Positions 47,138 to 58,420 of a stretch of 64,000 bases of DNA are shown here, in pieces. Position 1 is the stretch's first letter; the number at the start of each line of letters is the position of its first letter. The DNA comes from Marsupella aquatica (lineage: Eukaryota > Marchantiophyta). The DNA lies in assembly GCA_973895155.1 (NCBI GenBank), contig OZ316891.1:31868001-31932000 (forward strand), written 5' to 3'. Below the pieces are notes generated by a model. It had not been told where the DNA came from. It did no database searches and was given only the letters and a program-made list of their open reading frames with translations. The translations under genes were made by a program, and so were the position numbers.

Positions 47138-48903
47138 CATTTGATACCCAAAGCCCCAGCCACTGAAGTCTGATATCTATTCACTACTGTGGCCTGGCTT
47201 GCCAATGCAACTGTCAAGATCTACTTTGCACCTAGATGGTCTTTCTGCTTTGCAGTCTTCAGTTTTTGCAAGCAATTCTTTAGGTCAGCAACTGCAGCAA
47301 GTATCGCTACATCTCTCCGACAAGTGCCAAAAATTGCAGGGAGGTACTTCTTCAAGGAAAGATGGAGCATAAACTTAGTGAAAAATAGCTTCCTTGCAGA
47401 CAAATAGGTCACCGCCACAGACACCTGAGACTGAACACTTTGTCTTCCCCTATTGGAATTCAATTCGTCTTCTAAATCACCAGCAGACCCACATTGCCAA
47501 GCCTTTGTGCGTGTATTACCCTTTTTTTCCCAGTATGCTGCTTGCTTCCTTTGAGCATCTCATGCTCTAAATTCTGTTGAAGCAGAGGATTGACGGTTTG
47601 CTTGCCTTGAAGCTGAACTCTCCCGCTGCAGCTCTGAAGGTTGGCCATGCATGCTCTCACCAAGAAGTTGCCCATCTAAGGACCAAAGACGTGCTTCTTG
47701 ACGCCCTATGCGATTGCGGAGAGTGTGTCTTCTTTGTATCAATTTGTCACATTGTAATTGTGTAGATTGTAGGATGCTAGTAGCTTGTGTACTTGCATTC
47801 ACTGTGATGTCGGCAGCCTCTTGGGAAGCCTCCGCACAAATTCTACTCACTTCATCCTTAGTAGATGAAATCATTTGCTGGCATTTGTTTTGTGCATCTC
47901 CCAACAATCCCTGTCCAGCCATATCGTTACTATTACCACCATGTGCAATCGATTGTCCATGGGTGATCCATTGCTGCCTATTACAATAGGACTTGCGTTT
48001 GCTAAGGTTTTGCCTTTCTGATCTCTCTCTTGCTAGGGCATTGTGTACTTCAGCAAGACTGGCCATCCGATGTTAGACACCGCATCAAGTACTAGACAGA
48101 ACTTGGGAGGTATTGAAAGTGAGATGCGGAGCATCCGAGCATTCAGATTCTACCTGATACTAGGCCAATACTTCTAAACTTGCCTACCCATTTGATCCTA
48201 CGAGCACCATGGCAAAGCTCAACAATTGCCTGAGGTCCACCAACGCTTCAATCACAGTGCTCCTCCTATGGGCAATCTTCGAGATGCATTGTTGTAAATC
48301 AAACTTCCACAATGAATCATCAACTCCCGATCCAAAGCTTCAACTCTCCAACTATGCCCCATCCCCAACAACTCAGCTCTCACATTGCGTGTGTATGGCA
48401 CAAGCTCCTTCAATGAGTAATCGACCACCATAGCCATCCCTAACCCCTAAGCCCTTTGCTATTGGTGCATGCCCGTCCCAAGACAATTCAAGCCTAACTT
48501 GTGCTTAGAACAAAATCCGCGATCAATTTCAAACATCAACTATGAGTCCTTGCCCACTTTAGTCCTTGTTTTCAAAAGCATCGACTATGAGTCCTTGTAT
48601 TCAAACACATTGCAAGCCGCAACTTTCTCTATTCAATGTCACGAGATCCAAGGAGAACATTTATGCATCGTCCTTCCTAAAGTCCAAGATAGGAATTATG
48701 CATAGACTGTACTTCAACCGGTCCAAATGAATACTTCATGCATCTTTGATTGATCTTCAAATCCAGCCTTTGATTTGGCCCTTCTACATCTTGGCCCTTG
48801 AGTGTAACACACCCCAATTTATTGCAAAATTCATGAGGACTCACTCCTTTTGGTGGAGACTTTGGAGATCCTTTTTATGTACCCTTCAATCATGCTTTCC
48901 ACC

Positions 48904-49598
48904 AAGTAAGGACTTCCCCCCAAAGGGTGGCAAGCCAAGCAAAGATGGATGGCAAAAGGGCATTAAGGTAAGTATCGCTCTAACCAAACCCTTAGTAGTT
49001 GACAAGGTCCCTATAGGGGATGTTCCTGCCGTAGAGAAGGTGTTGTTGCAAGAGAAAGTACCTAGTAAGGTTAAGACAATGGATCCTGAAAAGCTGATTT
49101 TTGTGAATGTCACTTCTAACGGTAATCTAGGTGTTTCTTTGGTGGATACAGGCGCAACCACTTGCTTCATAAGTGGGCAGGCGGTGGCACGTCTGGGGTG
49201 GATGTGCAAGAATTGCTACAACCGTTAGTGTGCAAGTTGCCAACAACTTTTAAGGGATATTGTCAAGAGTGGTACATAGAATTTGGGTAGAGGTCATAGG
49301 CGAACAACAAAATTTTGTTAGTCAAGAGATGTTCTACGTTCTAGACAGGCTAGTCGTAGACTTCATTTTGCTGGTAGGTTATCTTAGAAAACACAATGTT
49401 ACCTTGAAACCAGGGGATGAGGTGCTCAATTTTCCCAATAAGGGCGGTGAGCCCATCGTTGTACACAAAATTACAAAAAATAAAGAAAGATTTGTCAAAG
49501 TAAAGTGTCGTGGTTGTCTCTGTGTGTATCGGCAAAGCAATGGTGGAAAGACTTCAAGGGTGGACATGAAGGTTCTTCTTTCATCTCCACCTAGTTAA
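48904..49598 (+). pseudogene. Gypsy-2 gag end and protease
   Basis: Reads KGGKPSKDGWQKGIKVSIAL then the protease LVDTGATTCFISGQAVARLG (about 49138-49197). Frame changes at about 49197 and 49250 separate it from VVHRIWVEVIGEQQNFVSQE. Stops in other frames confirm decay. Confidence 0.88.
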
Positions 49599-49689
49599 GG
49601 TTAAGATTAACCTAGTTAAGGTTCATCAACACCACTGTTGCGCAGCCAAATTAAAGGTTAAGTGAGCTAAGATTGGGCCCGACTGCGGT

Positions 49690-50330
49690 CAAATTCCTGA
49701 GATTTTAGAGGAATTCAATGATGTGCTCTCGCAGAAGCTACGTAAAGGTTTACCCCTGCGGAGAGAAGTGGATCACCAAGTTGAGTTGGAGCCAGGTTCG
49801 GCTCCTCAGGCTCAAGCTCCTTATCGTCTGAACCTGAACAAACAATTGATGTTGAAGAACGCCTTGGAAGAGTTGATCAACCAAGGCTTCATTCATCCTA
49901 GTAAGAGTCCTTATGCGCCCATGCAATTGTGTCCAAAAAGGGTGGTACTTTGAGATTGTGCACAGGGTATCGGGCCCTCAATAAGCAAATAGTAAAGAAC
50001 AAGTACCCGTTACCTCATATGGATGATCTTTCCAATTGCTTCTCCAGGGCTAAGAAGTTTTCAAAGGTGCACTTGCGGTTTGGGTATTACCAGATCCGCA
50101 TGCCTAAGGGAGACAAGTATAAGACCGCGATGCGCAGAAGGTTTGGAGCCTACAAATTTTAGGTTATGCCGTTTGGGTTGTGTAATGCAACCGCAACGTT
50201 CATGAAGATGATGAATACCATCTTTCATGACTAGTTGGTCCAAGGAGTGGTCGTCTTTATTGACGACATCCTAATCTACTTGAAAACCTTGGAGGACATG
50301 AGCAGTTCTAGACATGAGCAAGCCGGACAT
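49690..50330 (+). pseudogene. Gypsy-2 reverse transcriptase fragment
   Basis: Carries REVDHQVELEPGSAPQAQAP, LRLCTGYRALNKQIVKNKYP, GYYQIRM (CAG intact at 50091-50093), MPFGLCNATATF and FIDDIL (about 50257-50275). Stops include TAG at about 50160 and 50233. After FIDDILIY the sequence jumps to integrase. Confidence 0.9.
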
Positions 50331-50379
50331 AAAGCAATTGGTTCTTTGCCACGAGCAAAGTTGTTACTTGTGCTAAAAG

Positions 50380-51160
50380 AACCACATGGTCTATAGGGCA
50401 AAAGGAGGACTTTTGCAACCCTTACCAGTATTCGCGGCTCCATGGGAGTCCATCTCCATGGACTTCATTGTGGGGTTATCTGATTCCCACGGTAGTAACT
50501 TCATCTTAACAATCGTGGATCATTTTTCCAAGATGACATATTTCTTGCCGACTACAAATAGTTTCAGCCTAAAAGGTTGTTAGTGTAGTCTTTGACAATG
50601 TCTTTCGACAATGGGATTGCTCTTGCATATCCTGTCCGATTGCGATACCAAGTTCACAAGCCATTTTTGGAAAGCGTTGTTCTAGTTATCCAAAATAGAC
50701 CTTACCAAAGGATCAGTGTCTCATCATGAGACGGATGGCCAAATGGAACAAGTGAATGATATCGTGGAGGACTTGTCTCACTTTGTGACGGCCAATCAAA
50801 AGGATTGGGCAAAGCACTTAACAATGGTCGAGTTTAGGTATAACTCGACCAAGCATTCGGCAACGGGGTTTGCGTTGTTTGTGTTGGCCTTAGGGAGGAT
50901 GCCCTTGGTTCATAAATCCAGAAGCTTGGTGGATAAAAAACAAGGTTCCTTTTGTAGACAATTTTGTTTGAGAGCGACGCCTAGTTGCGGAAGCGGCTAC
51001 CAAGGGTATGACCCTTGCCCAACGTCAGTACAAGGAGCAAGGGGATAAACATTGATGCCAGGTAAGCTTTGAAATTGGGGAGAGCGTCTGGTTGCAATTG
51101 AGACCTGATTAATACCATGAGAACATAACTAGGAAGTTGGCTCCCAGATATGTGGGGCAA
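50380..51160 (+). pseudogene. Gypsy-2 integrase core
   Basis: Begins KGGLLQPLPVFAAPWESISM then DFIVGLSDSHGSN (first Asp). A damaged middle has SDCDTKFTSHFW (about 50638-50675). It then shows the DGQMEQVN region where the catalytic Glu is probably the E of MEQ, and the C-terminal basic domain. Multiple frame breaks. Confidence 0.85.
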
Positions 51161-51162
51161 TC

Positions 51163-52598
51163 GCGAAACTCAACTACCTGAACACCTAGCTCCAACGTTG
51201 CTGACTCCGACGCCGAGCTCTTTTATGGTCCAGGCCCGGATAGGCCATCCGGGGAGAACTTAGCATGGGGAGACTTGTGGGCATTGGGAAGTGGCACTCG
51301 TAGAGGCAAGGCGCCAAGCTGGTGACATGCACTAACGACCTTGACTGGCTTGGCGCTGGTCGGGTCAAGGAGAATACGGGCTGGGCTCAAGGTCGATCAT
51401 TTGGACCCCGGACATACTTTGAGTTATGAGGGCTTGAGTGTGAGCTCCTCTTGGGCCCAAGGCCAATGGAGTTGACTCCATAGTAAGCGGACACTTGGGG
51501 CGCAAGTTATGCCCCAATCTGGGTTGGGCTGATCGGGGCCCCTGAGTGGCAATGAGACCTGAGGGCCTAGGCATGAGCACTGGGTTGGCCCAGTCACAAC
51601 GGGCTAAGGCACTCCATTTGCAGATGCCGAACAAGAGAGTTATGGGCGTTGTCAGTTGGTGGCGCGCCCATTATGCGAAATAGGATTCTGGTTGTAGGCC
51701 AAATATTGAGGACCAAAGCTGGTCCGGGGGTGGCAGGTCTCCAGAAGCATAAATGAGGGGAGTGGGGTCTCCTTGGGGGCCAAGGGCGAGCCCAAGTTGT
51801 GAGCCGCGGCGGTCGCGACACCAAGGAGAGGCGCCAAACAGAAATGACAATATCTTCCCAACGGGAAGTCCGTTGGAGGACTTATTGAGTTCGTTGGAAA
51901 GCTCCTGAGGAGGGCTACGTCCTCTTGAGCTCATCTGGGTCTGGGGGTGCCATGGGTTCTCGTGGACAGCGGGTGTTAGTTTGCCCGCTTGCCAAATCTC
52001 GTCGAATAGCAGCCAAGCCGTGTTCAGTCTCCCAAGGGAGCTTGCGTTGGGGAGGCAAGGCCAAGTAGGTGGGAGGTTGAGGCCCAAGGGTGTTTGGTCC
52101 CTAGACTATCAGTGGGGCAAACTGTGAGTTGGTTGCTAGCGTTGGGGCCATTTTGGTCCCGGCGTGTTGGGACAAACTTGAGACAAGCTTTGGGACAAGC
52201 TACGCTTATTTGGGCCATGAGCATGTCCTGAGGTCAGGGCGGTCAGTTGGTGATGGATAGGTACAAGGGGGAACCCGGGCCGCGCCCAAGGAAGGAGCTG
52301 TTCTGGACAAACAGTGGGCGTGGGTTCTGGTTCCGGCTTATGGCATCGGGAGGACCTATCACTGACGTATTTACCAACGTCTGTTGAGCTTGAGTTAGGA
52401 TGCTAGACTTGGCGGGTTCTAGATCCTGAAGGGTTACTTACCGAGGTGCTTGGTTGCTTGTGCAGACTGTGAGGACCGTTGAGTAGCGGTCGTGTTAGAG
52501 AGCAAGTGTGGCTTCGTATGGGAGGGGCTATGGGTGGTGCAAGGGGCACTAAGGTGCTTGCTCGAGGTATTATGTGGAGGCGTTCGGGCACCAGGGGT
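51163..52598 (+). repeat. Gypsy-2 3' LTR (~1.4 kb, 3' end clipped)
   Basis: Inverted homologue of 21290-22735. It stops after GGCACCAGGGG, about 55 bp short of the primer-site end of the other LTR, where the 23-bp tandem repeat begins. No coding. Confidence 0.85.
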
Positions 52599-52600
52599 TA

Positions 52601-52711
52601 TTCACTAATTACAGTGTAATAGTTGCACCAACTATAGTGTAATAGTTTCACTAACTGCAATGTAATAGTTTCATCAACTATAGTGTAGTAGTTCCACCAA
52701 CTATAAATAGT
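52601..52711 (+). repeat. 23-bp tandem repeat x4.8
   Basis: Units such as TTCACTAATTACAGTGTAAT followed by AGT repeat every 23 bp four times, then a 19-bp partial. Alternate units are more alike (TCACTAAC versus CACCAACTATAG), hinting at a 46-bp higher-order unit. Confidence 0.92.
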
Positions 52712-53260
52712 ACTAGCACATTTATAGGTACTTGATGTTTGTCACTTGGTTTCCATCCAAGGGCCAAGACATTGATCCATGTCCTCTTGGAAAGCACAAA
52801 AGTAACACGATAAATAAAGTAAAAAGAAGCACATTCTCCTCATTCTCATTGTTTGATCAATTGTGTTATCGTAATGCTGTAAGGAGCTCTTTCCCTATAT
52901 ATATTATCCGTGCACTCCGCATGCAATGTGCACGGCCGCCCGACCGGTTTTTGCACCCAATACAAGGCTAGTGCACGGCCGGCCCCCAGCAATGCACGGC
53001 CGGATTTTGCACTAAGCAGACCACAACTGCACAATGAAGCCGGATCTCAACCAACTACTAAACCCACTGTGACCCACGCGACCAGCCCTCTGCAACCATG
53101 CCCATTTGTGGCACAGACCCATATACCCAAACCCTCAGCCGTGCGCATGCACCGTATAATACAGCCGATCACAGTCTAGTATATAAGCCCTATATTACAT
53201 AGTCACCATTTCTCTAGCTTGACCTCATACCAAGACCCGGGGGGCACAGGGGAAAAAAAA
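52712..53260. other. Spacer with GCACGGCCG words
   Basis: No supported gene. 52925-53010 repeats TGCACGGCCGG three or four times. Otherwise nothing recognised. Confidence 0.5.
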
Positions 53261-53267
53261 TTGCACC

Positions 53268-53525
53268 CCATGTTTTCTGTTTTTGGGGTACTTGTCAAAA
53301 AAATGTGCTATCTGAGCACGTAAAATCCAGATGTTTCAATTTTGGGGGGAACTTGTCAAAAAAATGTGCTATCTCAAGCACGCACATCCATGTTTACTGT
53401 TTTGGGGGTACTTTTCCAAAAATGTGCTATCTGAGCACGTAAAACCCAGAGTTTTCAATTTTGGGGGAACTTGTCAAAAAATGTGTGCTATCTGAGCATG
53501 CAATCCATGTTTCTATTTTTTGGGG
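53268..53525 (+). repeat. ~62-bp tandem repeat x4 with two alternating variants
   Basis: Each unit has TTTTGGGGG(T/A)ACTTGTC, AAAAAATGTGCTATCT and GAGCACG. Units 1/3 and 2/4 pair by their tails (TAAAATCCAGATGTTTC versus CACATCCATGTTTACTG), a ~127-bp higher-order repeat. Confidence 0.88.
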
Positions 53526-53529
53526 TGCG

Positions 53530-54540
53530 TGTGCACTGAACATGCGAGGCAATTTAGAGGTGAACAGTTGTGGGTATCGGGAGCATGTTCAGAACGCAAA
53601 ACCAGGGGTGCTTCCAGGAGGCGAGCATTTTAGGGGCCAAAAATTCAAAACATGTCAGGTTGCTGTGAATCAGATTTATCCTGATTCCATGCAGCCCAGC
53701 TCGGAACGGCCGATGATACCGTCTTACCTGTGCCGAAGGCTGAAGAGAACTGGGCGCGGCGTGTGCATCCAATATACGTTTCCTCTGTGGATTCTGCCCT
53801 GACATCATGCGCGTATCACGTTTAGTTTGGATACCTTCCGTGGTGAGAGGAGTATGGGAACATTGCCAGGGCCGAGCGCCAACAGAGTATCTGTGAACAA
53901 TTGAACGAGGATCTCTTAACTATCTTGTCGTACGTTGCTCTCATAGCTGATGATACAGTCTTACATTGCGTAGAACTCATACTAAATATACAGGGGCGCG
54001 AATGCCAGGAATTCATGGCTTGGGGGCAGCAGATGGTAGTTTACAGTTTCCATGACCCAGGCTTTACATTCTTGGAATTTTATACGTGTGTTGCCCGAAG
54101 CATAAGCTAATGGAACACGTAATGCTTATGCAGATGAACGGGACTTTCCAAATGTGAGACCCACAGGATTCGAGGCAAACAAAACGCTCCCCGTTTCGGG
54201 AAAGAGCAATGCTCGATCTCCGATCAGAAGCAGATGCATTCACTAAATAGGCAGATACTTGATGCACGTAACCCCCCCTATCTTCCTAGTTTGGTTTAAA
54301 TACCATTGTGTGTTATATAGTGTAGTGTAGTGTAGTGTAACCAAATCCAAATCCAAATGCCGGAACGATACAGAGAGGATGATCCCTGCACCCTCCACCT
54401 CGGTCGCACTCCGACGAATCAATGGCAGTCTTCCGTGCGTACCCCACAGGTTTAGGTGTGGATGGCCCGGGGTTCCTTCGACTGGGACGTGCCATTAGTC
54501 GACTGTACCGGTCCTGTGCTAGACTTATTTAATAAGCTGT
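53530..54540. other. Spacer without recognised gene
   Basis: Short frames on both strands show no motif. 54322-54345 is a TAGTG microsatellite (GTAGTGTAGTGTAGTGTA), followed by CCAAATCCAAATCCAAAT. Confidence 0.5.
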
Positions 54541-55095
54541 CCGTTGACAGACTCGGCCTTCATGTCGGCGATGCCGAGCTTTCCCCGTGTACCTACGTTT
54601 GATGCCAGGACTTACCGTTGTCCAATGCCGATGCCGATGCAGGTTGGGTACGATTGGGCGTCGATTGTGCTGGTGCCGTCGATAGGGGTGGCTTTACAGG
54701 ACGTTCCTTCTTTGCCCGTGACATCTCCAGGAGCCGATTGATCTCCGCCAACTGCCTTTTCGTCTGGGCCTTTAGAAGTTTGTTGACACCTTGTAATCGT
54801 TCGGCCTCATCCCCCGCGGAATCCCGCTGTTGTCGGGCTTCCTCCAAGTCTGTCGCCAGAGCTGCGATCTCCGATCTAAACCCTGCCACCTTCTGAAGGT
54901 GAAATTCGGCTCTCTCTTTCTCGGCCCCCAGTTCCTCCGCTTTAGCCCGGATGTCATCCAACCTCTGAACTGACACGGACTTTGCCTCCGCCAGCTCCTT
55001 TGCTGCTTGCGTTTGTAGGTCCACATATCGTTGATCTCTCGTTTGTTGCAATTTCTCCAGGTCCCCACTTATTCCGACGGTCTTCTCTCTTTTTG

Positions 55096-56934
55096 TAAGT
55101 AGTGGGTAATTCCAAAAGCATGAAGAAACTGAAAATTTTTAAATTTTTTACGGTGTTTAGACTGCAATTATTGCTAATTGTAACTAAAACAGCATTCAAA
55201 GTTACTAAGTTCCTAAGTTACGAGTAAACTCAGTTTACGAGTTTACTAGTTCACTGCTTTACGAGTTACACCTTAAGATTTGGCGACTCTGTGATCGTGA
55301 CATCTTACAACTAGTTCAACGGGACTCCACAACGGATGAAGAGCTCACCTTGAAAGGGAAGGAATGCAAGACATAGGCGCTCATTATTGACTTCTCTTCC
55401 ACCTTACCTCTCAAACTCTGCCCAGCTTCAACCGGTATTTCAGAGATGTCAAATGGAGACTTCGACCCTTCTATTCCAGGATGATGAGTAGTGATGAGTT
55501 CCTGTTTCATTATCCTCAAGTGTATGCTGCTACCTGCAACAACTATGATGTGATCGGGATATACAGAGAAGCTCTTCGTATAAATTCCTGTTATTTGATG
55601 AAGCGAATGCCTTTGATGTATCCTGAGAGACAACTGAGGTGCCTACCCTACTCTCGAGGATCACCACGTCAGACTGAGCTGATGGAGGTAACACAGAATC
55701 GGACTGTCACCTACGTGGAACTGCTCGAACCCGATGATATTCGACAACAAGCTTGAAGGAGACTATTTTTTTAGCTAGTATTGAAAAGTATAGTACTTTT
55801 ACCAATTTTTCTAAATGTGTTGTAGAGCTTTAAAAGCTATGAGACTTCTTTAGGCTGTAGTCTGTACCTAGGAAACCCTGCTGGAAAAATTTCAGAGTTT
55901 TCCGAACCAGGAGTAGAAAGTTAAAAATAGTTGAATCTACTCAATTTTTAGTATACCGAAATTAAGAGTTTAAGAGTTTAAGTTTTTACGTTTTTAAGAG
56001 TTTAAGTTTTTAAGAGTTTAAGAGTTCATACTTAGCCATTTTTTCCGGCTTTCCACTTATTGAATCGTCGTTTTGACTTTTTGAGGGTTATGAAGAGGCA
56101 TGTCTCTTCGACCCTGTGACCTCTTATTCTGTAGTTCATCACTATTTATACCTCTTCCCCTAGTGTAGAGAGATGGTTAAGTTCTGCATTTTTGCCTCCC
56201 TTTTGTTAAGTCTATTGATTCTGAACCTACGAGTTCTAAATCAGACTTAATATTTGGAGAGACTTACCTCCTTCTTGTATTTTGGAACCCAAATACTTGA
56301 AGTAAAACCTCAGTTATGAATCTCGTGAATTATAATGTCAGATTCCGCTTTGGTGACACATTGTAATCTCACAAGTTCTTAGAGTTAACTCATTGAGTTT
56401 AAGTTGCATTGGAAATGATGTTTTCACCTTCATGTTGCTTAGTACCATCTAAATGCTGAAGTATTTATCCTTTTAGATCTTGACTAAGTATCACTTAGGA
56501 AGAAAGGTCAAGACATGTTGCCGGCATTTTAAAAGGATACTCTAGTATGCAGTTTAGATCTGAAAAGCCGTGTGGATTTGGATTCCCTTAAAGTCATTCC
56601 ATTATTACTTATGTCTAAGGAGTAACCTTGGTCTATTCCAGACTCCCTTAAGCATACTCTGAGAGATTTTTCCTTGTGTTTTGTTAATTGCAATCTTTTG
56701 CTTAATTGAAGGGTATCTGATGTTGAGTTATCATCAAAAACTACTCACCGCTGTGGAGCGATCTTCAAAGTACCTGATTAAAGTAGTCAAGATTGATTAC
56801 TATGTGTGACACAAGAGCTTAAAGCTTTGTTTTTAGTTTATTACATCAAACCAACCCCATCTTGTTCTTAAAGGGAACGAATACCGAGTTTGGAGACTTT
56901 AAAATGTGATTTTTGGTTCTCTATGGCAAACTAC
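55096..56934 (+). mobile_element. 1.8-kb deletion derivative of the TTACGAGTT element
   Basis: It begins TAAGTAGTGGGTAATTCC and ends TATGGCAAACTAC like the 4.1-kb copy, flanked by (T/A)CTTTTTG (55088-55095; 56935-56942), seven of eight bases alike. Both ends and the conserved 3' block (56250-56670) are kept. The ORF's first ~690 codons are deleted, with the junction near 55424 (matching about 17400 on the left and 19520 on the right). It behaves like a non-autonomous copy mobilised in trans. Confidence 0.9.
55426..55756 (+). pseudogene. C-terminal remnant of the 800-residue ORF
   Basis: Reads FNRYFRDVKWRLRPFYSRMM…VELLEPDDIRQQA, TGA, about 110 codons nearly identical to the end of 17438-19840, without a start region. 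Confidence 0.93.
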
Positions 56935-58029
56935 ACTTTTTGCGTCCAACTCCTTATTGTGACTCTCCATGAGATTGGCGACTTGATGAACAAAACTTTC
57001 CTTCAAACTCTTCACCGAATCTTCATGTAGTCGTTGTTCGTCCTGCATCATCCGGTTAACATCGTGTTGCTCAGCGACTTGGCGTTTTATCTCTTGCACC
57101 GAACCATGTAAGTCTGCCAATTTGTGTTCCATCTCCGCACTGTGGGCGGACTTCCGTCACTCGGCCTCTAACACCTTGGCGCTCTTGTCCCTTTCCGCCT
57201 GTAACTCCTTCCGGTGAACCTCCATAACATGGGCTTTCATGTGCTCTTCGTGCAACGCTTGCTGATGTGCTATCTCCAAACTTTGCTTCAGGTGCAAAAT
57301 GTCTTCCGCATCTTGCTTGTGTGCATCACTGATCGAATTGAGCTCGTGATTGAGGTCGTGTAGGACCGCCTGCATATTTCCCATCCCGGCCTGCTTTGCA
57401 TCCATTTCTCGAAGCCTCCGGATGACCTCCGCCTTCATGAGTTTCTCGACCTCCAACTTGGACAAAATGTTCTGGCACTGGGCATTTCGCTGCCAGAGGA
57501 GCGGCCTGGCGTCCATGTGACGATGCAAAATTTTGATTAGAAGCTTGCCTACCTCGTCAGCACAATACTTGGAAAGCTCGACGGCATAAGCGGACCTTGG
57601 CTCATCCGTATGAACTGGACGCCAAACTTTCGTGTCCTGCTGGCAGCTCATTTTCTCGTAGTAGTCCAAATCCTGAATTGGTTGCTGGGCGTTTAGGATT
57701 TTCTCTTGAATAAATGCCGGCCAGGGACCGCCGGGAATGTCGTGCTCCTGGGACATGTCTTCATCCGGGGGCAATTGGTGAGCTTATGCGTTTGTGAATA
57801 GTGACTGTTGGGGAGCTATCATCAGTGTTGATTCCGGTAATATTGTCATCACCTCCGTTTGCCCCACGCTCCCCACCGGCCGGTCTTGACCGAGCACCCC
57901 TGACTCTCCAGGCAGGCAACACCCTTCTGCAATGGTCTATTGTGTGTCTATGCCGGGGCCCTCAAAACCATGGCCTGGGCCTGGAGCCTCGTCGGGTGCA
58001 AGGGGTTGCTGGTTTTCGCAGCGGTGAAT

Positions 58030-58420
58030 GTTGGCCGTAGTGGAGGCCAACGGGTGTATCGACTCCCCGTCCACCGCTCAAGTTGCTGTACCCTCTCTGC
58101 ACTCACTTGCCACTGTTGCAGCACCCTCTGCTTCGTGCCGAACACCATTTCCGGAGTCGGAATGGTTGTCCTGGAACTTCCCCGAAGTCTTTCCGCTCTG
58201 TTGAATTTCGGCCGTAGTGGAGGCCAACTGCTTTAGAGACTCCCTGCCCATAGGTCGGGTTGATATACCTTCTTTGCGCTCCCTCGCTACCACCACAGCA
58301 CTCTCCGCTTCACGCCGAACGCCATTTCCGAAGTTGGCATGGGTGTCTTGGAACTCCCCCGAAGTCTTAGTCAGGTTTGTCGCCGTGGGACGTAATGATT
58401 CCTGACCGTCTGGTTTGCCA
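58030..58420 (-). repeat. In-gene ~165-170-bp repeat (about 55 residues)
   Basis: The protein segments GQESLRPTATNLTKTSGEFQ…, GRESLKQLASTTAEIQQSGK… and, after the TGA, GESIHPLASTTA… are successive copies sharing GNGVR(R/H)EAE. The third copy lies beyond the stop, so the stop is either a mutation or an intron boundary. Confidence 0.75.

Larger units (their letters stand above)
38870..48066 (-). pseudogene. Transposase-like gene, second copy (broken)
   Basis: Exon 1 opens at 48066 (MASLAEVHNALARERSERQN). It continues through 47140, is interrupted by the 46901-47137 repeat and by the copia element, and finishes near 41165. Exon 2 runs from about 41000 to 39855. Exon 3 is about 39715-38870. The same Cys-rich, DFSESY-, SDGAASQFK- and HGKG landmarks are present (SDG near 39960-39980). 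Stops and frame changes occur near 47563, 47400, 40860, 40580 and 40515. It keeps CAG (Gln) where copy 1 has the nonsense TAG, so the two copies confirm each other's reading frame. Confidence 0.88.
38132..48903. mobile_element. Second copy of the GGTGGAAAGC-TIR element, inverted, truncated and interrupted
   Basis: From 38132 to 48903 the sequence is the reverse complement of about 2899-8073 in copy 1, including the transposase-like gene, its downstream array and the left TIR (here the right end, 48878-48903). The flank AAGT after the TIR equals the next bases of the interrupted gypsy gag. The other TIR and the whole minus-strand gene are missing, since similarity stops at CCCTGCGT (38133-38140 inverted). 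A 5.5-kb copia element (41316-46815) and a ~235-bp repeat (46901-47137) sit inside. Confidence 0.92.
48904..52598 (+). mobile_element. Gypsy-2: second chromovirus copy, partial, with 3' LTR
   Basis: It starts at the TIR element's end in the gag zinc-knuckle region and runs through protease, RT and integrase to a 3' LTR. It is homologous to gypsy-1 in the opposite orientation. Its 5' part should lie beyond the other end of the inserted TIR element but is not in this window, which fits the truncation or rearrangement at 38.13 kb. Internal deletions removed RT thumb, RNase H and the integrase zinc head (junction about 50325-50380) and the chromodomain (junction about 51160). Confidence 0.9.

Noticed and set aside
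53461-54110. Short plus-strand frames as small genes
   Set aside because: No motif, no splice support, and the first overlaps the tandem repeat.
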